Assembly: GCA_030562195.1 (NCBI GenBank)
Contig: CM060202.1
Coordinates: 28,134,317-28,198,316 of the forward strand
Direction of reading: 5' to 3'
DNA: 64,000 nucleotides
Origin: Nipponacmea schrenckii
Taxonomy: Eukaryota > Mollusca > Gastropoda > Lottiidae
The notes beneath the pieces are model-generated. The model had not been told where the DNA came from, made no database searches, and was given only the letters and a program-made list of their open reading frames with translations. The translations under genes were made by a program, and so were the position numbers. Numbering within the stretch: the stretch's first letter is position 1; each line of letters begins with the position of its first letter. Shown here in pieces: positions 11,226 to 23,248 of the stretch.

Positions 11226-11431
11226 TATGAAATGAATGGAGTTTTACAGCCTAATTTTCTGCACCTTAAAAGCTAATGAAGGCTCAGTGTGGAATGAGGG
11301 ACATTAAGCCAGAGCAGCAGCATAGGCTTACTCTTTTGCAATTTCCAACTGTCGAAGGATCTTAAAAGTGCATAGGCTATGGCATACAGGGCCTACAACT
11401 AGACGCTTTTGCCATGTCAGTCCCTTGGACA
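11226..11431 (-). mobile_element. tRNA-derived SINE, 5'-truncated copy
   Basis: Begins on the + strand with GAAATGAATGGAGTTTTACA and runs through TTCTGCACCTTA, ATTTCCAACTGTCGAAGGAT and TTGCCATGTCAGTCCC. The head with the tRNA boxes is absent. A dispersed minisatellite abuts its high end. Confidence 0.75.
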
Positions 11432-11573
11432 AGTGAAGATGTGATAGAAGAAAGGTTGCTATTGTAGTCAAGGTATAAGACAATGGTAGAATAGTTTGAC
11501 AATGTGAAGATGTGAACAAGAAGGTGGCTATTGTAGTCAAGGTATAAGACAATACCTTGACAATGTGAGATGA
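11430..11573 (-). repeat. Dispersed minisatellite, locus 1 (inverted)
   Basis: Two units of GAAGATGTGA..GAAAGGTTGCTATTGTAGTC, with AAGGTATAAGACAA and TTTGACAATGTGAAGATGTG. The reverse complement of this unit makes up the locus at 13581-13887; the same orientation appears at 32466-32842. Confidence 0.7.
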
Positions 11574-12216
11574 TCTGGTTGTTGATTATACTATACTATT
11601 AGCTACTATAGTGTGAATGCAGCTTGAAAACAGAAATTTGTTTATGAAAAGTTCCATCTGGTTGACTGCACCTACCTCCAATATGTTACAAACAGACCAA
11701 CTTCATCATAGTGGAAACATTTAAATGTACATTTTTCACAAAGTTAGCCTGCTTTCTGTCTGACTGAGTTTCGTACATGTCAAACGTTAAGTTTCCAATC
11801 TATTCTACACATGTCAGGAATCTCTTAACAAAAGGTTTCTTTCTTACCCAGACATAATCAGGCTACCATTTTGTTAGACAATAGAAAAAACACAAAGATA
11901 CAATCTTAAACTCGTACCAAAAAATCATCTCAGGATAGAGACACATACAAATAATCTTCAGATAATTCTATATAAATACCGAACCAACAAGAATGGTAAC
12001 TAGAGTACACACCTAGAGGGGAAATCTTTCTTTAACAATAGCTGTCTGTATATATACAACTTCAATTATCTTAATTTTATTATATAGTACACAGTAATAA
12101 ATATATCTCCTGTTATAATAGTGCTTAATATAAACAGATCCTGAAGTATGTCGTTCTACAGAGTTTCTCACCAAATTTTATTCAGACAAATAACCAAACA
12201 TCAAACTGACCCTTAA

Positions 12217-12616
12217 AGATTTGTGTTCTATATATAAGATTTGATACATAAGATTTGTGTTCTATATATAAGATTTGTGTTCTATACATAAGATTTGATA
12301 CAAAAAAATTGTGATCTATATATAAGCTTTGATATATAAGATTTGTGTTGTATATATAAGATTTGTGTGCTATATATAAGATTTGATATATAAGATTTGT
12401 GTTGTATATATAAGATTTGTGTGCTATATATAAGATTTGATATACAAGATTTGATATATAAGATTTGTGTTGTATATATAAGATTTGATATACAAGATTT
12501 GATATATAAGATATGTGTCTTCTATATATAAGATTTGTGTTGTATATATAACATTTGTGTGTTCTATATATAAGATTTGTGTTCTATATTTTGGATAATT
12601 AAGATTTGTGTTTGAA
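12217..12616. repeat. Minisatellite, TATATAAGATTTGTGT type
   Basis: About 400 bp of irregular ~16-20-bp units alternating AAGATTTGTGTTCTATATAT and AAGATTTGATATA. AT-rich with alternating TA steps. Confidence 0.9.
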
Positions 12617-13580
12617 ACTAATGACCTCTATTCCTATCACCAACCATTCACAACTGGTAATGTCTGTGATGTAAGAGAAGTTTCTGGTGATCTCTATAGT
12701 GTGACGACAATTCATTCTTCCACCAACCTAAAACGCAACCGAATTATAAAGTTGATAAGACACCAAGTTGATTGTTATTGAGTATAATATTCTGTTATTT
12801 TAGGAATAATATTCATCTGGTTTTTTCTCAGATTGACAGATTATTTGCTCCTGAATTCCGCGAGTTTTTAATTACCGAGTCTTTCAATCAACTTTCAGTT
12901 TCAATACACTATGAAGGGGAGATAAGTAGGGTGAAATAACATATCGGCAGCAAAAACCAAACAAAACATTATTTATTTTGGACGTTGTAATACAAGAACT
13001 TTAATGGCCTAGCAATTAAATTGTTTATTTATGACTGGCAAGTAGAAGGAAGATCTCGTTAAAGAGTCTTTTGTTTTCTTTTGGGTAGACGAGGCTTAGA
13101 AACGTACATCAACTCAACTTGAGAGGAAATTTAACGCTAGTTTCAGATCACCAGATGTAAAGATTTCAGGAACACTGTATCCTTTTAGAAGTTCTTATCT
13201 AAAGTTATCAATACAGAAACTTCAAAAGATTTTTTTATTTTAACGTACATCAGTAGTTGGTTTCTTTTTCAGCTTTTATTTCTTCTCTCCATTTAAATAA
13301 TTTACAAACTTTCAGATAACTTTACATGTTTTTACACAAAACACAAATCCATCATTTTCTTGAAAGAGATTTGAAGTGCAGCAACGAAAAGAATCATCTT
13401 GTTTTAAAGACTGCAGCCTTTTAACTGACAGTCATGATGGATTTTCTATTAATTTCAGAAATTGGTTTTCTTATGTTGTGGGTGTTTGAAGATTTCTGTT
13501 GAACCATCACCATGTATTTCTGAATGAACACAGACAAAGAAAGATTGAAAAGATGTTGACAAGTCAGGTTGAGAGGTCGC

Positions 13581-13887
13581 ACAACCTTTCTTCAATGCCA
13601 AGCTATTACTAACTTCGATCTTACACCTTCACTGCAATAGTCACCTTTTTGTATCACATCTTCACAATGTCAAACTATTACAAGCTTCATTCTTACATCT
13701 TCACAATGTCAAGCTATTACTAACTTCATATTATACATCTTTACAATGTCATGCTATTACAAACTTCATTTTATACATCTTCACAATGTCAAGCTATTAC
13801 AAACTTCATTCTTACATCTTCACAATGTCAAGCTATTACGAACTTCGTTATATATCTTGACTGCAATAGCCACTTTTCTTGTATCAC
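13581..13887 (+). repeat. Dispersed minisatellite, locus 2
   Basis: Units of about 37 bp built on CATCTTCACAATGTCAAGCT and ATTACAAACTTCATT, with flanking CTGCAATAGCCAC. This is the reverse complement of the loci near 11.5 kb and 32.6 kb. Open frames here are by-products of the repeat. Confidence 0.85.
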
Positions 13888-14519
13888 GAAATGCAGCCAT
13901 TTCTATTCGATTGTATGCTGGCAAATACATCCAATCAACAGTCTACCAGATCGGAAACTTTTGAGCGTTTCAAAGATGGCTAAAATTGTTTATCTTATTG
14001 TCAAAACATGAATGTGAACTCCTCTATAAGTGACGTCTAATTTCATAAGAAAAAATCAAAACATTTTCATAAATGGCATTAAGTGATCTGAACACATCAA
14101 AATTCAAATGGACCCTTTGACTTTCAAGAAGAATATGCGTGCCAGGTAATAAATTTTCTTGGTTTCTGTCAAAATGAATGACAATTTGATTTAAATCTAT
14201 GACTTGAATTTTGTTTTTCTTGAAAGATAAATCTATGGTAGTTCTGGTCTGATGAAAAAGGCACGCTTTAATAATACCATAGAAACAGCTTTCAGGAATC
14301 TGTAATTTCTAAGAAATTTGAGAATTTGTTACACTTGTTATCTGTCAAGCCTGGATTTAAACAAGCAGATAATTTTTAAAATTAGATAAGAAAGAAAAAC
14401 ATTAAAAGTTTCTGAAAATTTTTTCTCTAATTTTGACATCTTGACAGAAGTAACGCAGAATTCAGAAGGGAGCCATACAGTCTTGTTAAATTTTTAAAAG
14501 TTTGAATTAGTCATAAGAA

Positions 14520-14990
14520 TCATATTGAATTAATGAAACATGTTCTAGAATACTGTTCTAATCTTATTGGATTCATGAAATATAATAGAGTTGTATATTC
14601 TACTGTTCTGTATCTTATTGGACTAATGAAATGAAGTTTTATATCCTACTGTTCTGTATCTAATTGGACTATTGAAATGAAATAGAGTTTTATATATTAC
14701 TGTTCTAATCTTATTGGACTAATGAAATGAAATAGAGTTTTACATCCTACTGTTCTGTATCTTATTGGACTAATGAAATGAAATAGAGTTTTACATCCTA
14801 CTGTTCTGTATCTTATTGAACTAATGGAATGAAATGGAGTTTTATATCCTACTGTTCTAATCTTCTTGGACTCATGAAATGAAATAGAGTTTTACATCCC
14901 ACTGTTCTAATCTTATTGGACTAATGAAATAGAAAAAGTTTTATGATCTTTAAATAACTGGCCTTATGAAATGGAGTTTTACACCCTACT
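14520..14990. repeat. Minisatellite made from the SINE tail (~50 bp units)
   Basis: About nine units of ACTGTTCTAATCTTATTGGA, CTAATGAAATGAAATAGAGT and TTTACATCCT. The phrase GAAATGGAGTTTTACATCCT is the tail signature of the SINE family in this window, so the array looks like a tandem amplification of a SINE 3' end. Confidence 0.8.
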
Positions 14991-16286
14991 GGTGTTTTTA
15001 AGAAAACCTATCAGCCAGATTTTGAGAGGGATATGCCACAAGGTGTATAATGAGGAAAAGAAATTTCCAATGATAAGGGATCTTTAAAATATCTAGCATG
15101 CTACCACATAATCAAACATAAAAAAAAAAAAAAATGAAAATATGTGATATTAAAATCTTGAGCAGACATCGTTCATTGATTTCGTTGAAGATTGTCGGCC
15201 ATTATCCCCGACCCGTGTTGATCCCTCGCCAACAATTGCCTGATATCAATAATTTACTTTCGTATTTTATTTCCGAAAAACTTCTATAACATTTTTTAAG
15301 CTGTAATCTACTTCTGACCCTTGACCCTCAGACGCCAAATTACCTAGTAAGATTTTTTCTTTATCGATTTCGAATTATTCTTAAAATGCTTCATCACGTA
15401 ATGTTTGGTAAATTCTGTCTCTGTTAAACGACAGACAGCTCGTAACACTTGTTGTTAGAACTTTAATCCAACAGATTTTCTTAAAAACATATTGTATTGC
15501 TAGAGATAGAAAACTCTTAAGGTCCTTAAACAAGAGTCTTCTGTTCATTTTTTTAATAATGGAGTCTGTCTGAGATCATGAGAAACGTTAAGTTTGAGTT
15601 TAAGAACCAGTTTATCCATATATCTCGTGGTTGTCTAAAGGGACCCTCACACTATATAAATACTTATTTCATGACTGGTGTCATACAGTATGCCATATAC
15701 AGTATATTTTATATTGGAGTGTCTGTGAGTGTGTAGCCTAAATTAGACAATTTTGAATCCAAACAGAAGCAAATAACCTAACTCTGCTGATTTAGATAAT
15801 GTACTTTCAATTTAACTTACAGGAGTGGTTTCAAATACACGTAAAATTTTCATTAATTTTTCATCTGGACTGATCTTGACTGGACCCTAACCCTACACTA
15901 CCAATTTTACCTCCTTCTGAACTTCTCAAGTGTGATTGAGGCACCACAACAATTAACACTAGTAATTCCCCTTTTCATAAATTTCATAACATTTCCCGCC
16001 TCTTCGTACCTTTTACTTCTTTTAAGACTGACTTATTAATTCTGTCATCACAAAGAAAGTTTAAGACAGTTTTGCTAAGGAAAAGGCCATTTTTTACCCA
16101 CTCTGATTTAAGAAAAGTGACTAATGTGTTTGTACACACCAGGTTTTAACAGATTTCCGTCTCCGAATAATTCCTATTTAAATACTTCACAACTTTCTGT
16201 CTGCAGAAATAGGATACTTTCCTTTGTTTGAAACGGAAGAAGTCATATTGGAATGTTTTTATCATATTCAATTAGTGTCAAGCACC

Positions 16287-16322
16287 AAATTGGGCTAATG
16301 AAATGGAGTTTTACATCCCACA
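16287..16322 (-). mobile_element. SINE tail fragment
   Basis: A short match, GGGCTAATGAAATGGAGTTT then TACATCCCA, to the SINE tail only. Confidence 0.5.
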
Positions 16323-17652
16323 TGAGGGAAACTAAGGAAGTAGATCATCATTAACTTATTCAAGTTACAAGGGACTTCATTGTCAACATCAAAGCTTCAA
16401 AACATCACCTACAAGCAGACAATCTAGTTTGCCAGAGTATCTCAACGGAGTCACAAACCATTCTTCTAGGAGGAGGGGAACCATTGCAGACTTCAAAATG
16501 TACACGGTAACCAAGTGTCACATTTCACTAAACTAATTGTAATGTCATAATAACTAAGACCAGGAAACAACACACTCGTAAATCAAAGAACAGATAACCA
16601 CCTTGTTTCATAAGATTAATACCAGCATTACCCATAATTCATTGGGGGTCGTCTGGTATCCAATTTTGGAATCAAATATTAAGTGGATTAAGGCAGCACC
16701 ACATGATGTCATAAAACTGTTGCCAGAGTAAGCCCAAAATGGCGTAAATTGTCCCAGATGTCAAAATGAAATAGTGCTTTTGTTCTGTTATGTTTTTATT
16801 TTCTTGCCTTTGGACCCTTGAATAATATTTTATGTAAATTTTGAAGAATAAATCAAGTGTAAAGCACCATGGGTTTAATTTCTCAGTATAAGAAAAAATT
16901 TCCATGACACTGCATAATCTCAAAAAACATTTCCAATATCGTTTAACTAACCAACAAATCCATAACAAACCTAAACTAATTCGAATCCATTTAAATTTTA
17001 AAAAATGTTGATAATTTGTTACACAAAAGGAAAAGAGACAGTTTCTAATAAAAATTACATAAAATCGTTAACTCGAAAATATATAAAACTTATGCTAAAT
17101 ATCGATTCAATAGTGAGACTAAATCATTCACTGTCAATTCTTTTATCATCAGATAATTATTCGAAAGTTCACGCGACTTTTTTTATTACAAATTGATTGA
17201 GTACAAAAAATAATTTGTGAATAAAGGAAAGATAATACAGTATTGTCGCGGAATTGATCGGCAATCGAATGCCGACTCGACCGTGATTATAAATAAATTA
17301 ATAGCCTATCTTTTTACAAGTGGATATTCATACACAGACAAAGCACTGTTGAATTGCTTATCTAGTGCTTAATCATGCATGACTACACTCCCATAGAAAC
17401 AAACTGAATAGAATAACGTCAATAAACTGAAAGTAGAAAACAATGAACTAGATGGCAATCTTTTTAAATTTGTGTTTTTCTTATCAACTTCTTCATTAGT
17501 GACTTATTGTTAATGACTTTTTATTCATTAACTAAGTTTCCAGTGTACTAATTGAATTTTTTTGATTGCATTGCAAAATTTTTTTATCATATTTAATGAA
17601 CCAGTTTAGAAAATTGCAAGAAACTTTTTTAAAGATGTAATGAAGGAAACCA

Positions 17653-17824
17653 GAATATTTAAGGGTTGATGGAATATTTAAGGGTTGATGGAATATTTAA
17701 GGGCTGATGGAATATTTAAGGGCTGATGGAATATTTAAGGGCTGATGGAATATTTAAGGGTTGATGGAATATTTAAGGGTTGATGGAATATTTAAGGGCT
17801 GATGGAATATTTAAGGGCTGATGG
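17653..17824. repeat. Tandem repeat, 19 bp x 9
   Basis: Nine units of GAATATTTAAGGGTTGATG with T/C variation at one position (GGGTTG or GGGCTG). Confidence 0.92.
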
Positions 17825-18664
17825 ATTCTTAGACAAAGGTATAATAAGGTTCCAATTTTATATTCAAGCAATTTGAATCTAGTTATTTGTGACCTTGGCC
17901 AGTGCTGTACAGAGAAAGATAACATCGGTCCGTTCTAAAGATTTGAACAGACGACCCAGCTGTGAGGGGTAATAATATTGGATTTATAGGGGGAAGGGTT
18001 ATAATAAAAAATATTAGGGGAAAGGGGTAAAACAAGGATATATATATGAAAGGGGGGTAATGCAATCAATGCTACTAATATCTATTCCATTCATATATGG
18101 TCAGAGTTTAATTTTGGGGGTGTAAATACACTTTTTTATGAAACTAGACAAAAAGCTTATAAAAGTCCTGATATGATAACAGTTCATTCAAATAACCTGA
18201 TCAATCGAGAGAAAGATCAATTTTCACTGGAATAACTACAGATCTGATATTTTAAAGTAAAGTATCAACGTAAAGGGTGGCCATTATTTGATTGATTTTA
18301 TATCTTCTATTTATTCATTAACCAGGACCTCCATTAAGATGGATAGATGTCTTTTTGATTCACTCAAATTGTAATTATTTCAAGCAGACGTAGAATGAAA
18401 TGAGGCGGGAGTTGCCATGCTGACCATTTCCTAGCAGACGGCAGACAAACCATTGATTTTCTAATACATTTCAATTACTTTTATCAGCCATTTTGGAAAG
18501 TAACTTGAGGTGAAATGTTCTTAATCCTACCACTTCACATTTTGAACATCCTAATGTCCATAATGATGTGTCTACCATCTTCAAAATGGCCAATTAAAAA
18601 GAGAGATGTACATCCTTATAGCAGTTTCAATTAGCGTAGAAACATTGTTGTCCAGAAAGAAGGT

Positions 18665-18770
18665 TAATAGCTAACATGCGGGGCCTCAGTTTATTTCTGG
18701 AACGAATAGACCCTTTTACATGTCAGTCCCTCCGACCTTACTCAATGAGCTATTGCGCCTCCTGTAAAAT
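18665..18770 (-). mobile_element. SINE fragment
   Basis: Contains GGGGCCTCAGTTTATTTCTG and TTTTACATGTCAGTCCCTCC, the central SINE blocks. A further SINE-like phrase, CTGTAAAATCTGAAGGTAT, lies about 110 bp beyond at 18877, suggesting the copy was interrupted by later sequence. Confidence 0.6.
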
Positions 18771-18991
18771 GTTTTTAAAAGTTCTATGTGTAATGTGGTG
18801 GTGTGAAACTGCAGTGTTCTGTATTGAAAATATCACTTTAAAACATCTGTTACTTTAGTAATCTTTCAAAGAAAAACTGTAAAATCTGAAGGTATATTTT
18901 CACCTAGGCTGTGATGGGACCTTGAATCATCAAGTTAGAACTGAAGCAACTCACCAAGGGAGTTAACCCAGATAAAATTAAAACTACTTAC

Positions 18992-19199
18992 GTTTCATTA
19001 AAAGAATTTTTCATGGCATAGGTCTGAACACTGTTCTCTTCTACCAGGAATCTCATCTTCTCATAGAACGATGCTGTGGTACTCGGGGATTGTTTGGTGA
19101 GTAATATATCCATGGGTTCCGGGGAGGTTTCGCAGTATTTACTGGTACGACAGGCAGCGTTAGAACAACAATCTGGATCTAAGCAGTCCAATAATCCGT
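18992..19199 (-). CDS. Ten-m: Teneurin exon: Cys-rich segment into plug region
   Basis: Encodes DGLLDCLDPDCCSNAAC, then a linker with SFYEKMRFLVEENS and the end NSFNET. DGLxDCxDPDCC and the SFYDRIxxL and PFNxS-like blocks are diagnostic for teneurins, directly before the transthyretin-like domain. Acceptor TTTCCAG (phase 1); donor GTAAGT (phase 2). The N-E-T end is a potential N-glycosylation site completed across the junction. The next exon lies 9.4 kb downstream, one of the largest introns here. Confidence 0.96.
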
Positions 19200-19217
19200 C
19201 TGGAAATAATAGATAGA

Positions 19218-19495
19218 AAAGTATGAGTGGGTGAGTGGATGAATAAATGAAGAAATGAATAAATATTTTCCAACAAAACATCTTCTATAGAGAATATGAA
19301 TGAATAAATGAGTGAGTGAGTGAGGAAGTAGATGAATAAATGAAGAAAAAGAATAAATATTTTTCAACAAATACCATCTTATATAATGAATATAAAGGAA
19401 TAAATGAATGAATAAATTAGTTCAATAGATTCAAGAATATGCCATGAAATATCATTGAATGAATGAATGGAATGAATGAATGAATGAATGAATGA
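19218..19495. repeat. (GAAT)n / (GAGT)n microsatellite, interrupted
   Basis: Repeated GAATGAATGAATGAAT and GTGAGTGAGTGAGG blocks next to the Cys-rich exon acceptor, including a duplicated segment AATAAATATTTT-CAACAAA. Ser/Phe/His-rich ORFs here are artefacts of the repeat. Confidence 0.85.
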
Positions 19496-20804
19496 AAAAG
19501 GAATTCTAATTTGAATCTCACAGTGAATACAAAAATGACTAAATAAATAAAACTATATAAGGACTTATAAATGATCAGAACTTGTGTAATAATTTTATTT
19601 TTATTCACTTCCATAATTTTGTCAGTGACGTTAGATTTTGATTCAAATAAAATGAAAAGGAAATTGAGTACGGAAATGAAATGATGTAAATATAATGAAA
19701 GATAAAAACCATTTACGATAGAAATATGATAACTGAAATCACACTGTCAAGTTATTGCCTTATCATTACGAAGATCAGCACCATTTTGACAAGGAAAAAT
19801 GACAAAGTCGCTTTCATTCAGCAGAGAGACAAACTTTTAATCAGATCATGTGACACTACAATAATTCTCAATCATTCGTATTCCTACGCCAGGCGATTCC
19901 CTATAGTGCCTTTCATAACAAAAACTCGTTAGATTTGACAATCGTAAAAATATTCTAGAAGTTAAAATAGTCGGAGAGAAATAGAAGTAATTTGTTTTAA
20001 GTGATCGTTTGTCATTCGATTTAATTTACTATAGGGGGCGTTAGTGAATTCTACGATTTAGAGAAATGGCGGGATACGAAGTTCGGTGATTGATGGTACG
20101 AGTTTAAGGATTATCCTTGACACTCACTAAATCATTCCAATCGTGGTAAAAGGAATCCACCAATCAGGCGTCTTTGAAGATAAATTGAGATTTGAATTTC
20201 TACAGACGTTCAAATTAAATAAATTGACCAAATAATCCCTTTTAAGTCATGTGGGTTCCTTGTTTACAATTCCAGCCACGATTTAACAATACCTCGACAC
20301 TTTAACCTGACCCCTAGGGGTCAAATGGATAAAACAGCCAATCACAAACCACTTGAAAGGATTTGATTGTTGCTTTGACCATATTTAGACAAAAAGATTA
20401 GAATTAAGACAGATTTGGACAAAATCATGCAGGAACAATTCAAGATGAGTGAAGGAAAACATTTAAGTTAGTAAACATAACTGTGGCCCTTTTTAAATTC
20501 TTATTATCTTGACTTCCAAAACTTGTTAATAACCGTTTTCTGATATTACTGGACAAGCATTTTTTTTTTTTCCATAAAAGCCTTAAGAAAGAAAAGAACA
20601 TAATCAGTTAGTCCTTAGAAGAATTGTAAACTAATATTTAGACCACTTGGATTTTGTATTTTTTGTATACGTTCAATTAGCTATTTTTATGTATTGTAGT
20701 CTAATAGTATTTTGAAACTTCTGTATTTTTGTCTTTATTCACATCAGATTGTTTGACCTGTTTTCTTGTATTGATTTTACCACTTGTGGTGTAACTTATG
20801 CAAT

Positions 20805-20807
20805 AAA

Positions 20808-20845
<38 letters not shown>

Positions 20846-20851
20846 TATTAC

Positions 20852-20893
<42 letters not shown>

Positions 20894-20898
20894 TACTA

Positions 20899-20929
<31 letters not shown>

Positions 20930-21042
20930 TACTATTATTATTATTATTATTTATTATTATTATTACTATTTATTTTTTATTATTATTAATTATTACTATT
21001 ATATTATTATTATTATTATTATATACTATTATTATTATTAAA
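20805..21042. repeat. (ATT)n microsatellite
   Basis: About 240 bp of ATT/ACT triplets on the + strand with few interruptions. It generates poly-Leu and poly-Ile open frames without any coding meaning. Confidence 0.97.
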
Positions 21043-21654
21043 CAAAAAAGATAGATTTATTTCAGTTTTCCAAACTTCTCAAATAAAATTGAGTTATAAT
21101 TAATCTGTGAGCATTTAAAATATTTTTGATCACTTTTTAAAGATGAAATAATGAATAAATTTAAGCCATTTTTTCTATTTTAAAATTCTCTATGTTTTTG
21201 TCTTAATTCCGAACCAAAATACCAACACTACTAAAACAAAGATTTCAGGATGGAACATAATCTTATAATAATGTTGATAGTGAAACTAAGACAGCGCCTA
21301 TAGCGGTTGGTAAATATTGACGTTGTTTGACCTTCCGTGACCTCTAGAGTGATCAGATTATGTGATTTATTTACTGTGTAAACTATTGGAATCTATAACA
21401 CCACATGCTCAACATGTTTAACTGTCAGGGTTGTTGATTGCCTTGTATTTACCAGTCATGTCTAATCAGAACTAATAGAAATGGAATTTACTACAATTTT
21501 ATTTCCCTGATTCAGTTTACGAAGGCAGTAAGTGCTCAATGGGGGAAATTTTGCCAGGACAATGACCAACTGTTGAGTCCAATCTGAAAGACTAAATCAT
21601 TTTTCTTTATCTCCCTTGACTAAACAGCATTTTAGAGAAGAACAAAAAGGTATT

Positions 21655-21905
21655 TTATCAACCTGTGCTGTGACCCTGAACCTTCAGTTAAATACCAGTA
21701 TGGTTTGCCTATCAGGTCTGACTAGAACACTAGATATATTCAAGTTTTGTGCTGTGACTCTTGACCTTCAGTTAAATACCAGTATGGTTTGCCAGTCATG
21801 TCTGACTGGATCTTGATATTCAAGTTTTGCGCTGTGACCCTGGACCTTGCCAGTTATTTTTCACTTGAGCACTAGATTTTAATAAACTAATATTCAAGTT
21901 TTGTG
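21655..21905. repeat. Tandem repeat, about 85-95 bp x 3
   Basis: Three diverged units with GCTGTGACCCTGAACCTTCA, GTTAAATACCAGTATGGTTT and ATATTCAAGTTTTG. The last unit is shortened. Confidence 0.75.
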
Positions 21906-22584
21906 TTGTGAATAGTGAGTAGTTGCCATTTTGTTTTTTTATTTTGCATCAAGTGAACAAGGTTTGAATAGAAAATGCATAACATCTTATGATCAACAGC
22001 AGTGCTCACCACATTTAAATCTTGCAGACGTCAAGATCTCCTCTCATTTCAATAGTGTTTATATTAAACGCCTGTTAATTTCATATTCATAACGGTATCA
22101 TAACACTCAGTGTTCTTAACATAACACAAAACACTCTAACATTGTCACAAACACCAAATTAACCAGCCAGCATGTCGGAAATGAGATCAGAATTCTAATG
22201 AATATTATTTTGGTGACCTGACACTGCCAGTGACCTTTATTGACCCTAATCTGAAGGTCATGACAATCTTTTCTTCAATTTTCTTGACATTTGTCATGAA
22301 GTTTTAATGCCATGATGCGTTTTGAAGACATTATAAACAGTGTTTTTAATTTGGTTGCCATGTATAAACAGTGTTTTGAATTTGGTTGCCATGTCTGGAT
22401 GGAATAAGAGAATGGCTTAAATTTGATGATTTTTGAAGCCAATAAAATGGTTCTAGAGGGTTGTCCAGGCATCAAAATGTCAAAAGATATTAATAAGATA
22501 GCCTGTCAATCATAAAATTTAAGTTTCATGTCGATTTTGAGGTATAAAAAAAATGGCAGATAGGGCACTAATCTTGTGATAGGT

Positions 22585-22632
22585 CAGTGCTTCTATAGCA
22601 GAATATCTCTCACAACACCAATTACTCAAGTT
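22585..22632 (+). repeat. Single copy of the 54-bp dispersed repeat
   Basis: CAGTGCTTCTATAGCAGAAT then ATCTCTCACAACACC matches the unit arrayed at 26923-27240. It shows that the unit occurs outside the array. Confidence 0.65.
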
Positions 22633-22759
22633 GGAATAGGAAATATACCGATGAAGACAGGAATCTATGAATTTGGTGTCAATAAAAATCGGCATAAAAA
22701 AAGACTTCATCTTTATTCCAGAAAGAGATCAAGAAAGGGGAGACAATTCATGAACTGAC

Positions 22760-22906
22760 CTTTATCATTATCATAGGTGTCGCTACATTTATCTTCTTTA
22801 GCGATATGACAATCGGGACCTTTCCACCCTTCTCTACAGTTACACTTCCAACCGTCTGCTTCATGACGACAATCTCCATGGTTACCACAATCAGACGGAC
22901 ATCCAT
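22760..22906 (-). CDS. Ten-m: Teneurin exon: EGF repeat 8 and start of Cys-rich segment
   Basis: Encodes EGF 8 (GCPSDCGNHGDCRHEADGWK, then CNCREGWKGPDC), followed by HIAKEDKCSDTYDNDK, the start of the teneurin Cys-rich spacer (family pattern ..C.DSKDNEGDGL). Acceptor TTTATAG, donor GTCAGT, both phase 1. The junction with the next exon gives DNDKDGLLDCLDPDCC, the conserved calcium-binding-like acidic block. Confidence 0.96.
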
Positions 22907-23065
22907 CTATAAAGAAAATTTGATAAAATGAATTCTGTCAGTGTTTTTAGAGTGATGGATAATCGTATGTATGGACAATATTCTGAAACTTCGTCTTTGA
23001 TAAATTCAACAAATCTTTCCCGACATTTATATTCATGACAAATCTAATGGCATAAATCTACCTAC

Positions 23066-23248
23066 CCATAGTGCAATGTCTTCCATTCCACCCTTTTTTA
23101 CAGACACAGGTACCGTTGTTACAGAAACCATGAGATTTACATCGATAATCGCATTCCACTTGGTCACAGAGAGCACCAGCCCATCCTGCCTCGCAGATAC
23201 ATTGCTGATTTTTACATTCTCCTTTGTAGCACTCCAACCGACAAACTT
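23066..23248 (-). CDS. Ten-m: Teneurin exon: EGF repeats 6 and 7
   Basis: Repeat 6 reads [20 protein letters not shown] and repeat 7 [20 protein letters not shown], each completed by a G-W-x-G-x-x-C end; all six cysteines are present in both. NGT is a potential glycosylation sequon. Acceptor TTTGTAG, donor GTAGGT, both phase 1. The hydrophobic residues upstream of the acceptor in the open frame are intron read-through and not a signal peptide. Confidence 0.97.

Larger units (their letters stand above)
9626..18991 (-). other. Ten-m: Large repeat-rich teneurin intron, 9.4 kb
   Basis: Bounded by GTAAGT (18986-18991) and TTTTTCAG (from 9626). It holds a 218-bp direct repeat pair, a SINE copy, two loci of a dispersed minisatellite, a TATATAAGATTTGTGT array, a SINE-tail array, and a 19-bp array, listed separately. 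No exon or nested gene is supported in it. Confidence 0.85.
19200..22759 (-). other. Ten-m: Teneurin intron, 3.56 kb
   Basis: Bounded by GTCAGT and TTTCCAG. Contains (GAAT)n, (ATT)n and the 21.7-kb repeat, and at 22585-22632 one lone copy of the 54-bp unit arrayed at 26.9 kb. No exon found. Confidence 0.88.

Noticed and set aside
16672..16968. 98-codon minus-strand frame with hydrophobic stretches
   Set aside because: Trp/Cys/Phe-rich composition without motif; sits in repeat-rich intron and no splice sites join it to teneurin.
20749..21054. Long poly-Leu and poly-Ile open frames
   Set aside because: They are translations of the (ATT)n microsatellite.
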